DNA from: Rhodococcus maanshanensis NBRC 100610
GTDB lineage: Bacteria; Actinomycetota; Actinomycetes; Mycobacteriales; Mycobacteriaceae
DNA: 64,000 nt
Assembly (NCBI RefSeq): GCF_001894865.1
Contig: NZ_BCXA01000026.1
Coordinates: 56,737-120,736 of the forward strand
Reading direction: 5' to 3'
Position 1 is the stretch's first letter, and every line of letters begins with the position of its first letter. Below are positions 20,075 through 29,346 of this stretch, piece after piece. A program made the translations under genes and the position numbers. The notes beneath the pieces were generated by a model. The model saw nothing but the letters and a program-made list of their open reading frames with translations, was not told where the DNA came from and did not search any database.

Positions 20075-21015
20075 GCTCTTCCGCGTCCGACACGGCGCAT
20101 CCGGTTCTTCGGCTCGACGGCGTGGTCAAGTCCTTCGGCAGCGTCACGGCCGTCGACGGCCTCGATCTGTCCCTGCACCGCGGCGAGGTGCTGGCGTTGC
20201 TCGGCCCCAACGGCGCAGGCAAGACCACCACTGTGGAGATGTGTGAGGGCTTCCTCAGCCCCGACAGCGGCACCGTGCGCGTCTTCGGCCTCGACCCGAT
20301 CGCGGATTCCGGAGCGGTCCGGGCCCGCGTCGGCGTCATGCTGCAGGGCGGCGGCGCCTACCCGGGGTCAAGGGCGGGCGAGATGCTGGACCTGGTGGCC
20401 GCGTACTCGGCCGACCCCCTCGACCCGGCGTGGCTGCTGCGGACCCTCGGCCTCACCGACGCCGCCCGCACCCCCTACCGCCGGCTCTCTGGCGGCCAGC
20501 AGCAGCGCCTCGCGCTTGCCTGCGCGCTCGTCGGCAGACCCGAGCTGGTGTTCCTGGACGAACCGACCGCGGGTCTCGACGCCCAGGCCAGGCTGCTGGT
20601 CTGGGAACTCATCGACGCGCTGCGCAGGGACGGCGTCGCGGTGCTGCTGACCACGCACCTGATGGACGAGGCGGAGGCACTTGCCGACCGCCTGATCATC
20701 ATCGACCACGGCCGGATCGTCGCCGAGGGCACGCCGACGGAGCTGACGCGACACGGATCGGCCGGACAGCTCCGGTTCCTCGCGCCCGAGAGCCTCGACC
20801 TGAGCGGGCTGCGCGCCGCGCTGCCCACCGGTTTCACCCCACGGGAGGTCTCCCCCGGCTCGTATCTGGTCGAGGGTGTCGTCGACCCGAAGGTGCTGGC
20901 GACGGTGACCGCGTGGTGCGCCGAGCTCGACGTGCTCGCCACCGAACTGCGGGTCGATCAGCGCAGGCTCGAGGACGTCTTCCTCGACCTCACGGGACGG
21001 GATCTGAGGGGATGA
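20071..21015 (+). CDS. ABC transporter ATP-binding protein
   Basis: 314 residues. Walker A LLGPNGAGKTTT, Q-loop MLQGGGAYPG, signature RLSGGQQQRLALA, Walker B LVFLDEPTAGLD and the switch His in LLTTHLMDEAE are all present, followed by a C-terminal domain typical of drug/antibiotic exporters (DrrA-like). It pairs with the adjacent permease; M. tuberculosis Rv1458c and Rv1457c hold the same position. The substrate is unknown; the conserved linkage to mptB suggests an envelope component, by inference. GTG start overlapping the mptB stop. Confidence 0.9.
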   Translation: MSSSASDTAHPVLRLDGVVKSFGSVTAVDGLDLSLHRGEVLALLGPNGAGKTTTVEMCEGFLSPDSGTVRVFGLDPIADSGAVRARVGVMLQGGGAYPGSRAGEMLDLVAAYSADPLDPAWLLRTLGLTDAARTPYRRLSGGQQQRLALACALVGRPELVFLDEPTAGLDAQARLLVWELIDALRRDGVAVLLTTHLMDEAEALADRLIIIDHGRIVAEGTPTELTRHGSAGQLRFLAPESLDLSGLRAALPTGFTPREVSPGSYLVEGVVDPKVLATVTAWCAELDVLATELRVDQRRLEDVFLDLTGRDLRG

Positions 21016-21803
21016 ACGTGCAAGACCGGCTCGCCGACAACAGGTTCGAGGCGGGGACCTTCACCCCCGACCCGAGGCCGAGTGCCGCGCTGCCCATGCT
21101 GGCGGCCCAGACCCGGCTCGAGCTCACGCTGCTGCTGCGCAACGGTGAGCAACTGCTGCTCACCATGTTCATCCCGATCACCCTCCTGATCGGGCTGTGC
21201 CTGCTGCCGGTCGGCGACCTCGGCGACCCCCGGGTCGACACGGTGCTGCCCGCCGTGATGATGGTGGCGATCATGTCCACCGCGTTCACCGGGCAGGCCA
21301 TCGCTGTCGGTTTCGACCGGCGCTACGGCGCGCTCAAGCGGCTCGGTGCGACCCCGCTGCCGCGCTGGGGAATCATCGCGGGCAAGAGCGCCGCGGTCAT
21401 CATCGTGGTCGCGATGCAGTCGGTCTTGCTCGGCGGCATCGCCTACGCGCTCGGCTGGCGGCCCGAGCCGACCGGCCTGCTGCTCGGCGCGCTGATCATC
21501 GCGCTGGGAACCGTCACGTTCGCCTCATTGGGGCTGTTGCTCGGCGGCACCCTCCGGGCGGAGATCGTGCTCGCGCTGGCGAACGTCCTCTGGTTCGTGA
21601 TGGCGGGCATCGGCTCGGTCGTGTTCGCCGAGGACATCCCGGGACCGTTGCACACGGCCGCCCGGATGATCCCCTCCGGCGCCCTCGCCGAGGCCCTGCA
21701 GCAGGCGATCGGCGGGTCGATCGATCTGTTCGCGGTCGCGGTGCTCGTGGCCTGGGGTTCGGTCGCGGCATGGCTCGCGACCAGGCTGTTCAAGTTCACC
21801 TGA
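21012..21803 (+). CDS. ABC transporter permease (ABC-2 type)
   Basis: 263 residues with about six transmembrane segments in the ABC-2 arrangement; the region FTGQAIAVGFDRRYGALKRLG is the conserved loop that contacts the ATPase. It overlaps the ATPase gene by ATGA. The pair makes a half-size exporter of DrrAB type. Followed after 57 bases by an unrelated secreted protein rather than directly by ctaA as in mycobacteria. Confidence 0.88.
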   Translation: MNVQDRLADNRFEAGTFTPDPRPSAALPMLAAQTRLELTLLLRNGEQLLLTMFIPITLLIGLCLLPVGDLGDPRVDTVLPAVMMVAIMSTAFTGQAIAVGFDRRYGALKRLGATPLPRWGIIAGKSAAVIIVVAMQSVLLGGIAYALGWRPEPTGLLLGALIIALGTVTFASLGLLLGGTLRAEIVLALANVLWFVMAGIGSVVFAEDIPGPLHTAARMIPSGALAEALQQAIGGSIDLFAVAVLVAWGSVAAWLATRLFKFT

Positions 21804-21860
21804 TACGGATCAGTTCCAAAACGTATTCATTTCCGTCAAAAACCGGCAGTATGCGGAGCC

Positions 21861-23309
21861 GTGCCGAAAACACTCCGCGCCCTCGCCTCCCTGGCCGCCG
21901 TCTCCGCGATCACCCTCGGCGGCGGACTCGCCTCCGCACAGCCCGCGTGGGGCCCGCTCGCACCGCCCAACCCGTTCCTCGGGCCGACGGGCACCGCGAC
22001 GATGCACGGCGACGCGGGATCCTCGGACGCGACGCCGCTGGCAGGCCCAGGCGCCGAAGCGGTCGGCGTGACCTCGTACCCCCTCCTCGCCGCGTGCCCG
22101 ACCGTGCTGCAGGGCTCCGACGGACTGGTGGTCGCGCTCTGCACCTCCGTGCTGGGCCAGGACCCGACGGTGCACCTGATCGATCCGGCCGCCCCCGCGG
22201 TCCCGGTTGGCGGCTCGCTCGCCCAGCTCAAGCTGGCAAAGGGCAGCCTGCTCGGCGGGGTGTACGCATTCCTGGACAACCAGAACCGGCTCGTCGCCGT
22301 CGACGGTGAGCGCAAGCTCCGGCGGGTCGGCCACACGAACAACACGCTGTTCATCGACTCCACCGTCGACCTGTCCGGGGCCATCCCCGACGGCGACGCG
22401 GTGACCGGGCTGACCCCGGACTGGCAGGGCAACGTCTGGTTCGCGACCGGCGGCGGTGTGATCGGCTCCGTCGACGCGGCCGGGGTCGCCAGGACCGTCG
22501 CGGTCCCGGCAGGCGAGCAGGTGCAGAACAGCATCTCCACCTCCCCGGCAGGCACCTCGGTGGCCACCACCCACGCCCTGTACCAGCTGAGCCTCGCCGC
22601 GGACGGCACCCCGAAGATCGACTGGCGCCGCACGTACGACCGGGGGTCGGCCCGCAAGCCGGGCCAGCTGAGCTGGGGCACCGGGTCCACGCCGACCTAC
22701 TTCGGCCCTACAAGCGGCTACGAGTACGTCGCGATCGTGGACAGCGCCGACACCCGGGTGAACCTGCTGGTGCACCGCACCGACACGGGCCAGGAGGTCT
22801 GCAAGATCCCCGTGCTCGGCTCGGGCGGACCCGGCAGCGAGAACTCCCCGATCGGCGTCGGCAACTCGGTCTTCGTCGCGAGCACCTACGGCTACCCCTA
22901 CCCGAAGGTGCCCGAGGGCGCCGGACCGGCCGTGCCCGCGTCCGCACCGTTCACCGGCGGCATGACGCGCGTCGACCTCGACGGCGCCGGCTGCCATCAG
23001 GTGTGGGACAACACGCTGCGCAGCTCAGCGGTGCCGCACCTGTCGACCGCGGACGGCCACCTCTACACCGTGCTGCGGGACGGCACCGGCGGACCCCTCG
23101 ACGGCTACGCGTTCGCCGTCGTCGACCCGAACACCGGCTCGATCCTGCGCCGCACCGGACTTCCCGGCACCACGGCGAACGACACCCTGCAGATGTCGGC
23201 GCTCATCACCGCGCAGGGCGACTACCTGCAGGGCACGATCACCGGCATCCTCAAGGTCGGGGCGAACGGCTCCGGCAGCCTCGGCAGTTCGGGGAGTTCC
23301 GGCAGCTGA
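21861..23309 (+). CDS. Secreted beta-propeller-like protein of unknown function
   Basis: 482 residues from a GTG start with a signal peptide of about 27 residues (ending ASAQPA). The mature chain consists of repeated short beta units with WQGNVWFAT-, YEYVAIVDS- and DGHLYTVL-like blades, resembling PQQ/SMP-30-type beta-propellers, and ends with a glycine/serine tail (GSSGSSGS). No catalytic motif is recognised. It sits between an exporter permease and ctaA, which are adjacent in M. tuberculosis, so it appears to be an insertion into a conserved block. Confidence 0.75.
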   Translation: MPKTLRALASLAAVSAITLGGGLASAQPAWGPLAPPNPFLGPTGTATMHGDAGSSDATPLAGPGAEAVGVTSYPLLAACPTVLQGSDGLVVALCTSVLGQDPTVHLIDPAAPAVPVGGSLAQLKLAKGSLLGGVYAFLDNQNRLVAVDGERKLRRVGHTNNTLFIDSTVDLSGAIPDGDAVTGLTPDWQGNVWFATGGGVIGSVDAAGVARTVAVPAGEQVQNSISTSPAGTSVATTHALYQLSLAADGTPKIDWRRTYDRGSARKPGQLSWGTGSTPTYFGPTSGYEYVAIVDSADTRVNLLVHRTDTGQEVCKIPVLGSGGPGSENSPIGVGNSVFVASTYGYPYPKVPEGAGPAVPASAPFTGGMTRVDLDGAGCHQVWDNTLRSSAVPHLSTADGHLYTVLRDGTGGPLDGYAFAVVDPNTGSILRRTGLPGTTANDTLQMSALITAQGDYLQGTITGILKVGANGSGSLGSSGSSGS

Positions 23310-23373
23310 GGCCCGCCGGGCGCGGCCAGACCCAACGACGCTCTGTAGTTGACGGGCATCTACCATCGGGGGC

Positions 23374-24348
23374 GTGCTGTATCGAGGGTTCCTGAGCCTG
23401 GTCAACCGTCTGCCGCTCCCCTCTTTGGCGGTGCAGAAATGGATCGCCGTCGCGGTGATCCTGACCCAGGGCGGTATCGCCGTGACCGGCGCCGTCGTCC
23501 GGGTGACCGCGTCCGGCCTCGGCTGCACCACCTGGCCGCAGTGCCACCCCGGCAGCTTCGTGCCCACCGGGACGGCGACCGCACCGTGGTTCCACCAGGC
23601 CATCGAGTTCGGCAATCGGCTGCTGACGTTCCTGGTGGTGGCGACGGCCGCGGCCGTCGTGCTCGCGGTGACCCGCGCCGCGCGCCGCCGCGAGGTGCTC
23701 GCCTACGCCTGGCTGATGCCGCTCTCGACGGTCGCGCAGGCGGTGATCGGCGGCATCACCGTCCTGACCGGTCTGCTCTGGTGGACCGTCGCGGTGCACC
23801 TACTGGTGTCGATGGCGATGGTCTGGCTGTCGGTGATCCTGTACCACAAGATCGACCAGCCCGACGACGGCGTCGAGGTGATCACCGTGCCGAAGCAGCT
23901 GCGCTGGCTCACCGCGCTGTCCGGCGTCGCGCTGGCCGGGACGCTGGTCGCGGGCACCATGGTGACGGGCGCGGGCCCGCACGCGGGCGACAAGAACCCC
24001 GAGCGCACGGTCGAGCGGCTCGACCTCGACATCACCAATCTGGTGCACCTGCACGCCGAACTGCTGGTCGCCTACCTCGCCCTGCTGGTGGGGCTCGGGT
24101 TCGGGCTGTACGCGGTCGGCGCGAGGGCCGCGGTGACCCTTCGACTCAAGGTCGTCGTGGCCGTGGTTGTGGCGCAGGCCTGCGTCGGCCTGGTCCAGTT
24201 CTGGACCCATGTCCCCGCCGTCCTGGTGACGGTGCACGTCGCGCTGGCGGGTGCCTGCACGGCCGCGACCGCCGCTCTCTACGCCGCGGGCCGGGTCCGC
24301 GAGCTCGCCCCGGTCGAGCGGGAGCCACTGAAGTCGAGATCCCGCTGA
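23374..24348 (+). CDS. ctaA: Haem A synthase (COX15/CtaA)
   Basis: 324 residues with eight transmembrane segments and the duplicated four-helix layout of CtaA. Conserved features are VRVTASGLGCTTWPQCHPG with its cysteine pair, HQAIEFGNR with a haem-ligating histidine, and a second histidine region LVHLHAELLVAY. Known reaction: oxidation of the methyl group of haem O to haem A for cytochrome aa3. The partner enzyme ctaB lies 6 kb further on, on the other strand. GTG start. Confidence 0.92.
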   Translation: MLYRGFLSLVNRLPLPSLAVQKWIAVAVILTQGGIAVTGAVVRVTASGLGCTTWPQCHPGSFVPTGTATAPWFHQAIEFGNRLLTFLVVATAAAVVLAVTRAARRREVLAYAWLMPLSTVAQAVIGGITVLTGLLWWTVAVHLLVSMAMVWLSVILYHKIDQPDDGVEVITVPKQLRWLTALSGVALAGTLVAGTMVTGAGPHAGDKNPERTVERLDLDITNLVHLHAELLVAYLALLVGLGFGLYAVGARAAVTLRLKVVVAVVVAQACVGLVQFWTHVPAVLVTVHVALAGACTAATAALYAAGRVRELAPVEREPLKSRSR

Positions 24349-24435
24349 ACACGGCCGAAGGAGCGATGAAGCGAGGAACAACGGGCCCGTTGTAGGTCAC
24401 GACGGGAGGCAGTCTCGCGGGTACCGTCAATCCGC

Positions 24436-24843
24436 ATGACCGCATCCAGAAGAGTCAGACGCGTCCTTGTCACCGGAGCTTTGTCCCTCTCGACCGTCGG
24501 TTTGCTGGCGGTGGGTCCTGCGGCAGCTGCGCCGAGCACCATTCCGTTCCAGGTCAGTCCCTTTATCCCGCTGGTCGAGCTGCCCACTCCCAGACTGGCC
24601 GCGACAGTGGGCGAACAACCGGGCGTCGCTACTTTGAGTGTGCTCAGGACTCCCGAATCCGGAAACCCTCACAGCGCGGTTGTCCACTGGGTCAGTCTCG
24701 CCACCGGCGCATCAGGGTCCGCGTCGTTTCCGACATTGAACGCCGCGCCCGTGACCATCCATCCGGGCGCAGGTCAGGTAGTTGCCTTCGTCGACCCGCA
24801 GGCGATCGCGACGCCAGGCTTCGGGACCTTCTTCGTTCCCTGA
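24436..24843 (+). CDS. Small secreted protein of unknown function
   Basis: 135 residues with a signal peptide (about 1-32, ending PAAAA). The mature part of about 100 residues has no cysteines, is rich in threonine, valine and proline, and ends with FGTFFVP. I do not recognise the family. No strong Shine-Dalgarno is seen before the ATG. It lies 87 bases downstream of ctaA and is closed off by a strong hairpin, so it may be read with ctaA or alone. Confidence 0.7.
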   Translation: MTASRRVRRVLVTGALSLSTVGLLAVGPAAAAPSTIPFQVSPFIPLVELPTPRLAATVGEQPGVATLSVLRTPESGNPHSAVVHWVSLATGASGSASFPTLNAAPVTIHPGAGQVVAFVDPQAIATPGFGTFFVP

Positions 24844-24879
24844 TTCGCTAGGTCTGCCCGACAGACCCCCGACGACAAC

Positions 24880-24913
24880 GCGGGCGCCCCGGTCATGTGA
24901 CCGGGGCGCCCGC
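24880..24913. terminator. Bidirectional terminator
   Basis: A 16-base perfect stem (GCGGGCGCCCCGGTCA and complement) with a two-base centre lies between two convergent genes: 37 bases after the secreted protein and 18 bases after the end of the Rv1455-like gene on the minus strand. Confidence 0.85.
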
Positions 24914-24930
24914 ATTCGTTTGTGTCTGGC

Positions 24931-25296
24931 TCAGCCCAGGCCGTTGCGCGCCTTCGGGAAGCGCGTCTGGTTCGCCACCCAGCCGGCCATCTTCCGCCAG
25001 TGCCCGACACGCGGGGTGGCGATGCTGGTGATGGAGCGCTCCCACTCGGCGGCGGTCACGTTGTCGACCGCGGCCACCACGGCGTTCGCGGTCGCGAGGT
25101 CGTCGACCACCTGATCGCCGAGGACGCCGTCGGCGCCGACGAGGGTGATGCGCACGCCGTCGAGACCGACCGGCTGGATCACCGCCGAGGCCGATCCGCC
25201 GTGCTCGGCGACGAACTTCTTCACCGCGGCGAGGGTCCGCGGCGGCAGCGATACGGCCGGAGCGCTCGCGCCGGAGTCCTGGGTGTCCACAGTCAT
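24931..25296 (-). CDS. Conserved hypothetical protein (Rv1455-like position)
   Basis: 121 residues. A short acidic start is followed by PRTLAAVKKFVAEHGGSAS, a compact alpha/beta domain and a C-terminal WRKMAGWVANQTRFPKA stretch. The function is unknown. It is divergent from qor with 33 bases between the starts, exactly as the hypothetical gene Rv1455 stands beside qor in M. tuberculosis. The ATG at 25296 was chosen because it fits that spacing. Confidence 0.75.
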   Translation of the reverse strand: MTVDTQDSGASAPAVSLPPRTLAAVKKFVAEHGGSASAVIQPVGLDGVRITLVGADGVLGDQVVDDLATANAVVAAVDNVTAAEWERSITSIATPRVGHWRKMAGWVANQTRFPKARNGLG

Positions 25297-25329
25297 GGCG
25301 TCAGAATACTGGAGAGTAGAAATAGGGTC

Positions 25330-26295
25330 ATGCGCGCAATCACCGTGACCGAGTTCGGCGGCCCCGAGGTACTCCGAATGTCCGAGATCCCCGACCCGGT
25401 ACCGGGCGATGCCGATCTGCTGGTCCGCACGGACGCGATCGGTGTGAACTACATCGACACCTACTACCGGACCGGCGCCTATGCCGTCGAGCTGCCGTAC
25501 GTCCCCGGGCTCGAGGGCAGCGGCGTCGTCGAGGCCGTCGGCTCCGACGTCGCAGGAGTCCGCGTCGGCGACCGGGTGGCGTGGTCCTCCGCACCGGGCA
25601 GCTATGCGGAGAAGGTCGTGGTGCCCGCCGCGGTGGCGGTGCCGGTGCCCGACGGCGTCGACGCCCCCGTCGCCGCCTCGGTGCTCCTGCAGGGCATGAC
25701 CGCGCACTACCTGATGAACTCGGTCTACTACGTCGAGCCCGGCGACACCGTGCTGGTGCACGCGGGCGCCGGCGGGGTCGGCCTGGTGCTGACGCAGCTC
25801 GCGGTCGCGCGGGGCGCTCGCGTGATCACCACCGTGTCCTCGGACGAGAAGGAGCTGCTGTCCCGGGAGGCAGGCGCCGCGGAGGTGCTGCGCTACACCG
25901 ACGACCTCGCGGAGCGGGTCAGGGCGCTCACCGACGGCGAGGGCGTGGCCGCGGCGTTCGACGGTGTCGGCGCGGACACCTTCGAGGCCAGCCTCGCGTC
26001 GGTCCGGATCCGGGGCACCGTCGCGCTGTTCGGGGCGGCCAGCGGACCGGTGCCGCCATTCGATCCGCAGCGGCTCAACCCGGCAGGCTCGCTGTTCCTG
26101 ACCCGCCCGACCCTTGCGCACTACACCCGCGACCGCGACGAACTGTTGTGGCGCTCGGGCGAGGTGTTCGAGGCGATCCGGGACGGCTCCGTGAAGATCC
26201 GGGTCGGCGCGCAGTACCCGCTCGATCAGGCCGAGCAGGCGCACGACGACCTGCAGGGCCGCCGCACCACCGGGTCGATCGTGCTGGTCCCCTAG
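25330..26295 (+). CDS. qor: Quinone oxidoreductase (zeta-crystallin-like)
   Basis: 321 residues of the zinc-free MDR family. It begins MRAITVTEFGGPEVL, has the NYIDTYYRTG stretch characteristic of quinone reductases, and the NADPH fold VLVHAGAGGVGLVLTQ; the zinc-binding cysteines of alcohol dehydrogenases are absent. Known reaction: one-electron NADPH reduction of quinones. No clear Shine-Dalgarno precedes the ATG, so initiation may be leaderless. It converges with the TetR gene (stop codons overlap by four bases). Confidence 0.9.
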   Translation: MRAITVTEFGGPEVLRMSEIPDPVPGDADLLVRTDAIGVNYIDTYYRTGAYAVELPYVPGLEGSGVVEAVGSDVAGVRVGDRVAWSSAPGSYAEKVVVPAAVAVPVPDGVDAPVAASVLLQGMTAHYLMNSVYYVEPGDTVLVHAGAGGVGLVLTQLAVARGARVITTVSSDEKELLSREAGAAEVLRYTDDLAERVRALTDGEGVAAAFDGVGADTFEASLASVRIRGTVALFGAASGPVPPFDPQRLNPAGSLFLTRPTLAHYTRDRDELLWRSGEVFEAIRDGSVKIRVGAQYPLDQAEQAHDDLQGRRTTGSIVLVP

Positions 26296-26981
26296 CCTCG
26301 GGCCAGGAAGGCCACGAGGGTTTCGGCCAGCGCCCGACGCGCGACATCGAGTTCCGACGTGAAGCCGAGCTGGCGCTCGCTGCTCAGGCCTCGCACGGCC
26401 GCCGGGAGCAGGCAGCGCACCTGGTACAGCTTGGCCGGATCGAGGTCGAGGCCCTCCATCAAATAGTCGAAGCCCTGAATCCAGTCGTGCTCCCGGGCTG
26501 CGAGGGCCGCCGCCGTCCTCGGGTACTCGGCGGCTATGTCCGAGCGTCGCGGGGGCAGCAGGGTGCGCAGCGCGGTGAGCGCCCGCCCCTCGGTGGTGTC
26601 GAGGTAGGTCCACACGGAGTCGATGGCTCCCACGACACGCTCGCGCAGCGAGCCGGTCCTTGCGGGCCACGGACCAGGGAGCTCGGCCCAGCTGCGAGCG
26701 TGGATCTCGGTGACGACGGCGACCCACAGGCCGTCCAGGTCCCCGAACTGGTGCTGGACCGTGCCCCAGGTGACGCCTGCCTCCTTGGCGACACGATTCG
26801 CGGAGACCGGCTCGCTGCCACTGTCGGCCAGGCAGGCGATGGCCACGTCGAGCAACCGCGCCCTGGTCTCCAGGCCGCGCTTGTTCAGCCGCGTCCCTGC
26901 GGCCGACAGCGTGACCTGGGACGGAACCGCCACCCGCCACTGCTCCAGCGCACGGGCCGCCTGGGGAGACTCGCTCGTCAT
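26292..26981 (-). CDS. TetR family transcriptional regulator
   Basis: 229 residues. The TetR helix-turn-helix lies at about residues 30-75 (TRARLLDVAIACLADSG ... VTWGTVQHQFGDLDGL), the W-G-T-V-Q-H variant being unusual beside the common S-x-Y-x-H-F. The C-terminal ligand domain is unassigned. It lies downstream of the LLM oxidoreductase and phosphotransferase genes on the same strand but behind a strong hairpin, so it is probably transcribed separately. It is a plausible regulator of those two genes. Confidence 0.87.
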   Translation of the reverse strand: MTSESPQAARALEQWRVAVPSQVTLSAAGTRLNKRGLETRARLLDVAIACLADSGSEPVSANRVAKEAGVTWGTVQHQFGDLDGLWVAVVTEIHARSWAELPGPWPARTGSLRERVVGAIDSVWTYLDTTEGRALTALRTLLPPRRSDIAAEYPRTAAALAAREHDWIQGFDYLMEGLDLDPAKLYQVRCLLPAAVRGLSSERQLGFTSELDVARRALAETLVAFLARG

Positions 26982-27007
26982 GACCCGGTCCGTCCTACGT
27001 GAAGGGT

Positions 27008-27046
27008 GCGCGCGAGACCGGGATCGACGCTCCCGGTCTCGCGCGC
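27008..27046. terminator. Terminator after the LLM oxidoreductase gene
   Basis: A 16-base perfect stem (GCGCGCGAGACCGGGA and complement) with a 7-base loop, 18 bases after the end of the LLM gene on the minus strand and 27 bases before the tetR start. It separates the two transcription units. Confidence 0.8.
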
Positions 27047-27063
27047 AGTTTACCGGCGGCCGC

Positions 27064-28149
27064 TCAGGCGAACCGTCCCGCGTTCGCCGCGACCGCCCTG
27101 CGCAGCGGCGGCCGATCGGCGCGGTAGGCCGCCACGACGGGCGCGAGTTCCTGGGGACTCGCCCCGTGCATGATGACCGAGTGCACGCCCAGGTCGAACT
27201 GCCTGGAGATGGTCTTCGCACAGTCCTCGGGCGATCCCGAGGCCGCCGAGGCCAGCCATTCGGCCGGCATCATGGCGTCGAGCTGCTCCAGGGTCTCGAC
27301 CGATGCACTGGCGTCGATGGGACCAACGGCGGCCGCGTTCGTGAACAGCTCGGTCTGGCGGATCCGCTCCCACACGGCGGGGTCCCACCCGTTGGCGCGG
27401 ATCAGGACGTCGGCATAGGCCTGCAGGTAGGTCACGAGCCGCCCGGCCCGGCGGCGCAGGCGGTCCTCCTCCGCCAGGGTGTCGCTGACCGTCGCGAGAC
27501 AGGCCCAGATGCGGACGCTGTCGGGGTCCTTGCCCGCCCGCTCGGCACCGCGACGCACGGCCTCGACCGACGCGACCGTCGCCTCGTCCGAGAAGAAGGT
27601 GTGCAGGATGACGTAGTCGCAGATCTCGCCCGCGAGTTCCATCGTCTTGGGGCCGACCGCGACCATGCCGATCGGCGGCGCGTCCGCCAACCCGTTCAGG
27701 TGGCGCAGCACCGGCCACTTCCCCGCGGGCCCGTCGTGATTCAGGATCGTCTCGCCGTCCCACAGCCGACGCAGGATGCCGATGAAGTCGCGCAGCCGGG
27801 CCTCGGTCACCACGGAAAGGCCGACGGCCTGCCAGTAGGCGGCCATCCCCCGGCCGAACGCCATGGAGAAGCGCCCCTCGGTCAGCGCGTGCATCGTCGA
27901 TCCGATGGTCGCGGTGACGGTGGGATGCCGGGTGTGGTGGTTGGTCGACGGGGCGATGCCCAGGCTGGTCGTGGCACCCGCCACCGCGCCGGAGAGGACC
28001 CCCGCGTCCTTGACCGTGAACCGCTCGCCGATGTGGCAGGAGCCCAGACCGAGCTCCTCCGCCGCGCGGGCCTCGGGCAGGACCACCCGCGCGTCCGCCG
28101 GGTGCCGGGTCACGGCGTAGTAGCCGAGCTCGTTCAGTTGCTCGCTCAC
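27064..28149 (-). CDS. LLM class flavin-dependent oxidoreductase
   Basis: 361 residues of the luciferase-like monooxygenase fold: EARAAEELGLGSCHIGER at the start, APSTNHHTRHPTVTA and FSMAFGRGM in the middle, and VGPKTMELAG further on. This form is close to the actinobacterial F420-type oxidoreductases that accompany lipid or xenobiotic genes; whether it uses FMN or F420 is not clear. It begins inside the phosphotransferase gene (GTGA overlap), so the two are translationally coupled. Confidence 0.87.
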   Translation of the reverse strand: MSEQLNELGYYAVTRHPADARVVLPEARAAEELGLGSCHIGERFTVKDAGVLSGAVAGATTSLGIAPSTNHHTRHPTVTATIGSTMHALTEGRFSMAFGRGMAAYWQAVGLSVVTEARLRDFIGILRRLWDGETILNHDGPAGKWPVLRHLNGLADAPPIGMVAVGPKTMELAGEICDYVILHTFFSDEATVASVEAVRRGAERAGKDPDSVRIWACLATVSDTLAEEDRLRRRAGRLVTYLQAYADVLIRANGWDPAVWERIRQTELFTNAAAVGPIDASASVETLEQLDAMMPAEWLASAASGSPEDCAKTISRQFDLGVHSVIMHGASPQELAPVVAAYRADRPPLRRAVAANAGRFA

Positions 28150-29282
28150 GGGGCCGCCACCTCCAGGCCGTCGAGGAGGCTCTCGAACAGCGGCCTGTGG
28201 TGCAGCAACGACTCGATGTCGTCGGGGCGTTCGGCCTCCCCGAAGTGGATGGCCCGCGCGCCGGTGCGCAGGAACAGGATTCCCCAGCTGACCGCGCTGT
28301 GGACGTGGTACCAGAGCAGGTCGCCGACCGGGGCGCCGGTGAGCTCGGTGTACCGGGCCACGATGTCCTCCTCGCGCATGAAGTCCGGCATGCCGGGCAT
28401 GCCGAAGCGGGTGGTCATCGACTCGAAGACCCGGTGCGCGAAGATCAGCCAGGACAGGTCCAGCTCGCGCGGGCCGATGCTCGCCATCTCCCAGTCCAGG
28501 ACGCCTACCGGCTCGAAGTCGACGTACATCACGTTGCCGAGACGGGCGTCACCCCAGGTCAGCACCGCCTCGGTCGTGTCTGGGAGGTTGGACTCGAGCC
28601 AGCTCAGGCCGCGCTCGATCAGCGGCGAGCGCTCGAGGTCGCGGACGGCGAACTCGTACCAGGCGCGGGTGCGCGCGAGGTTGCGTTGCAACGCGGTGGC
28701 GCCGGGGTATTTCGGGTCGAGGAAGGCGAAGGTCTCGTCCGCCGCGGGGATCGCGTGCAGGCCCGCGAGTGCCTTCACGGTGCTGTCCTGCAGGCGCCGC
28801 TGATCCTCTGGCGACGCGTCGAAGAGCCAGTTGCCGCCGAAGTTGTACGGCATCACGTCGGGCGGGACGACGCCTGCGAGGCGGTCCATCAGGAAGAACG
28901 GCGTACCCAGCACATCACCCGACGGCTCCATGAAACCCACCCGCGGTACGGGGACGTCACTCAGCTCGCCGATGATCCGCATCGTGTCGTACTGGTCCTG
29001 CAGCGCGTAGTTCTCGAGGACCGGGAAGTCCTGGGCCGACGGCACGACTCGGGCCACGTACTCGGCGGTGCGCTCCTCGCCGTCCTCCCGCCAGGACGCG
29101 TCGAAGACGAGGGTCTCGGAGGACATGCCGTTGGCGTCGATCCCGGAGTGCAGGGAGACGGTTGGCTCCGCCCCCACGGGGAGCTTCGTGGCCAGCCATC
29201 CGGCCAGGGCGGCCGGCACGGCGGTCATGTCCCGGCTCGTTCGCTGCATCTTCATGTCATCCGGCGGCTGGGCGTGCGTCAC
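28146..29282 (-). CDS. Phosphotransferase family protein (APH/ACAD10-like)
   Basis: 378 residues with a kinase-like APH fold: a central LTWGDARLGNVMY catalytic loop (Asp and Asn present) and VGVLDWEMASIGPRELDLSW as the metal-binding motif. This matches the ACAD10/aminoglycoside-phosphotransferase-like enzymes often found in acyl-CoA or steroid degradation clusters of actinobacteria; phosphorylation of a hydroxyacyl substrate is a fair guess. GTG start with GGGAGGAAAT upstream. First gene of a two-gene operon with the LLM oxidoreductase. Confidence 0.85.
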   Translation of the reverse strand: MTHAQPPDDMKMQRTSRDMTAVPAALAGWLATKLPVGAEPTVSLHSGIDANGMSSETLVFDASWREDGEERTAEYVARVVPSAQDFPVLENYALQDQYDTMRIIGELSDVPVPRVGFMEPSGDVLGTPFFLMDRLAGVVPPDVMPYNFGGNWLFDASPEDQRRLQDSTVKALAGLHAIPAADETFAFLDPKYPGATALQRNLARTRAWYEFAVRDLERSPLIERGLSWLESNLPDTTEAVLTWGDARLGNVMYVDFEPVGVLDWEMASIGPRELDLSWLIFAHRVFESMTTRFGMPGMPDFMREEDIVARYTELTGAPVGDLLWYHVHSAVSWGILFLRTGARAIHFGEAERPDDIESLLHHRPLFESLLDGLEVAAP

Positions 29283-29346
29283 ATTTCCTCCCGAGTGTTA
29301 CCTGCGTTACATCGACGACGCCATCTTTCGGCCACGTGAGTGCAAT

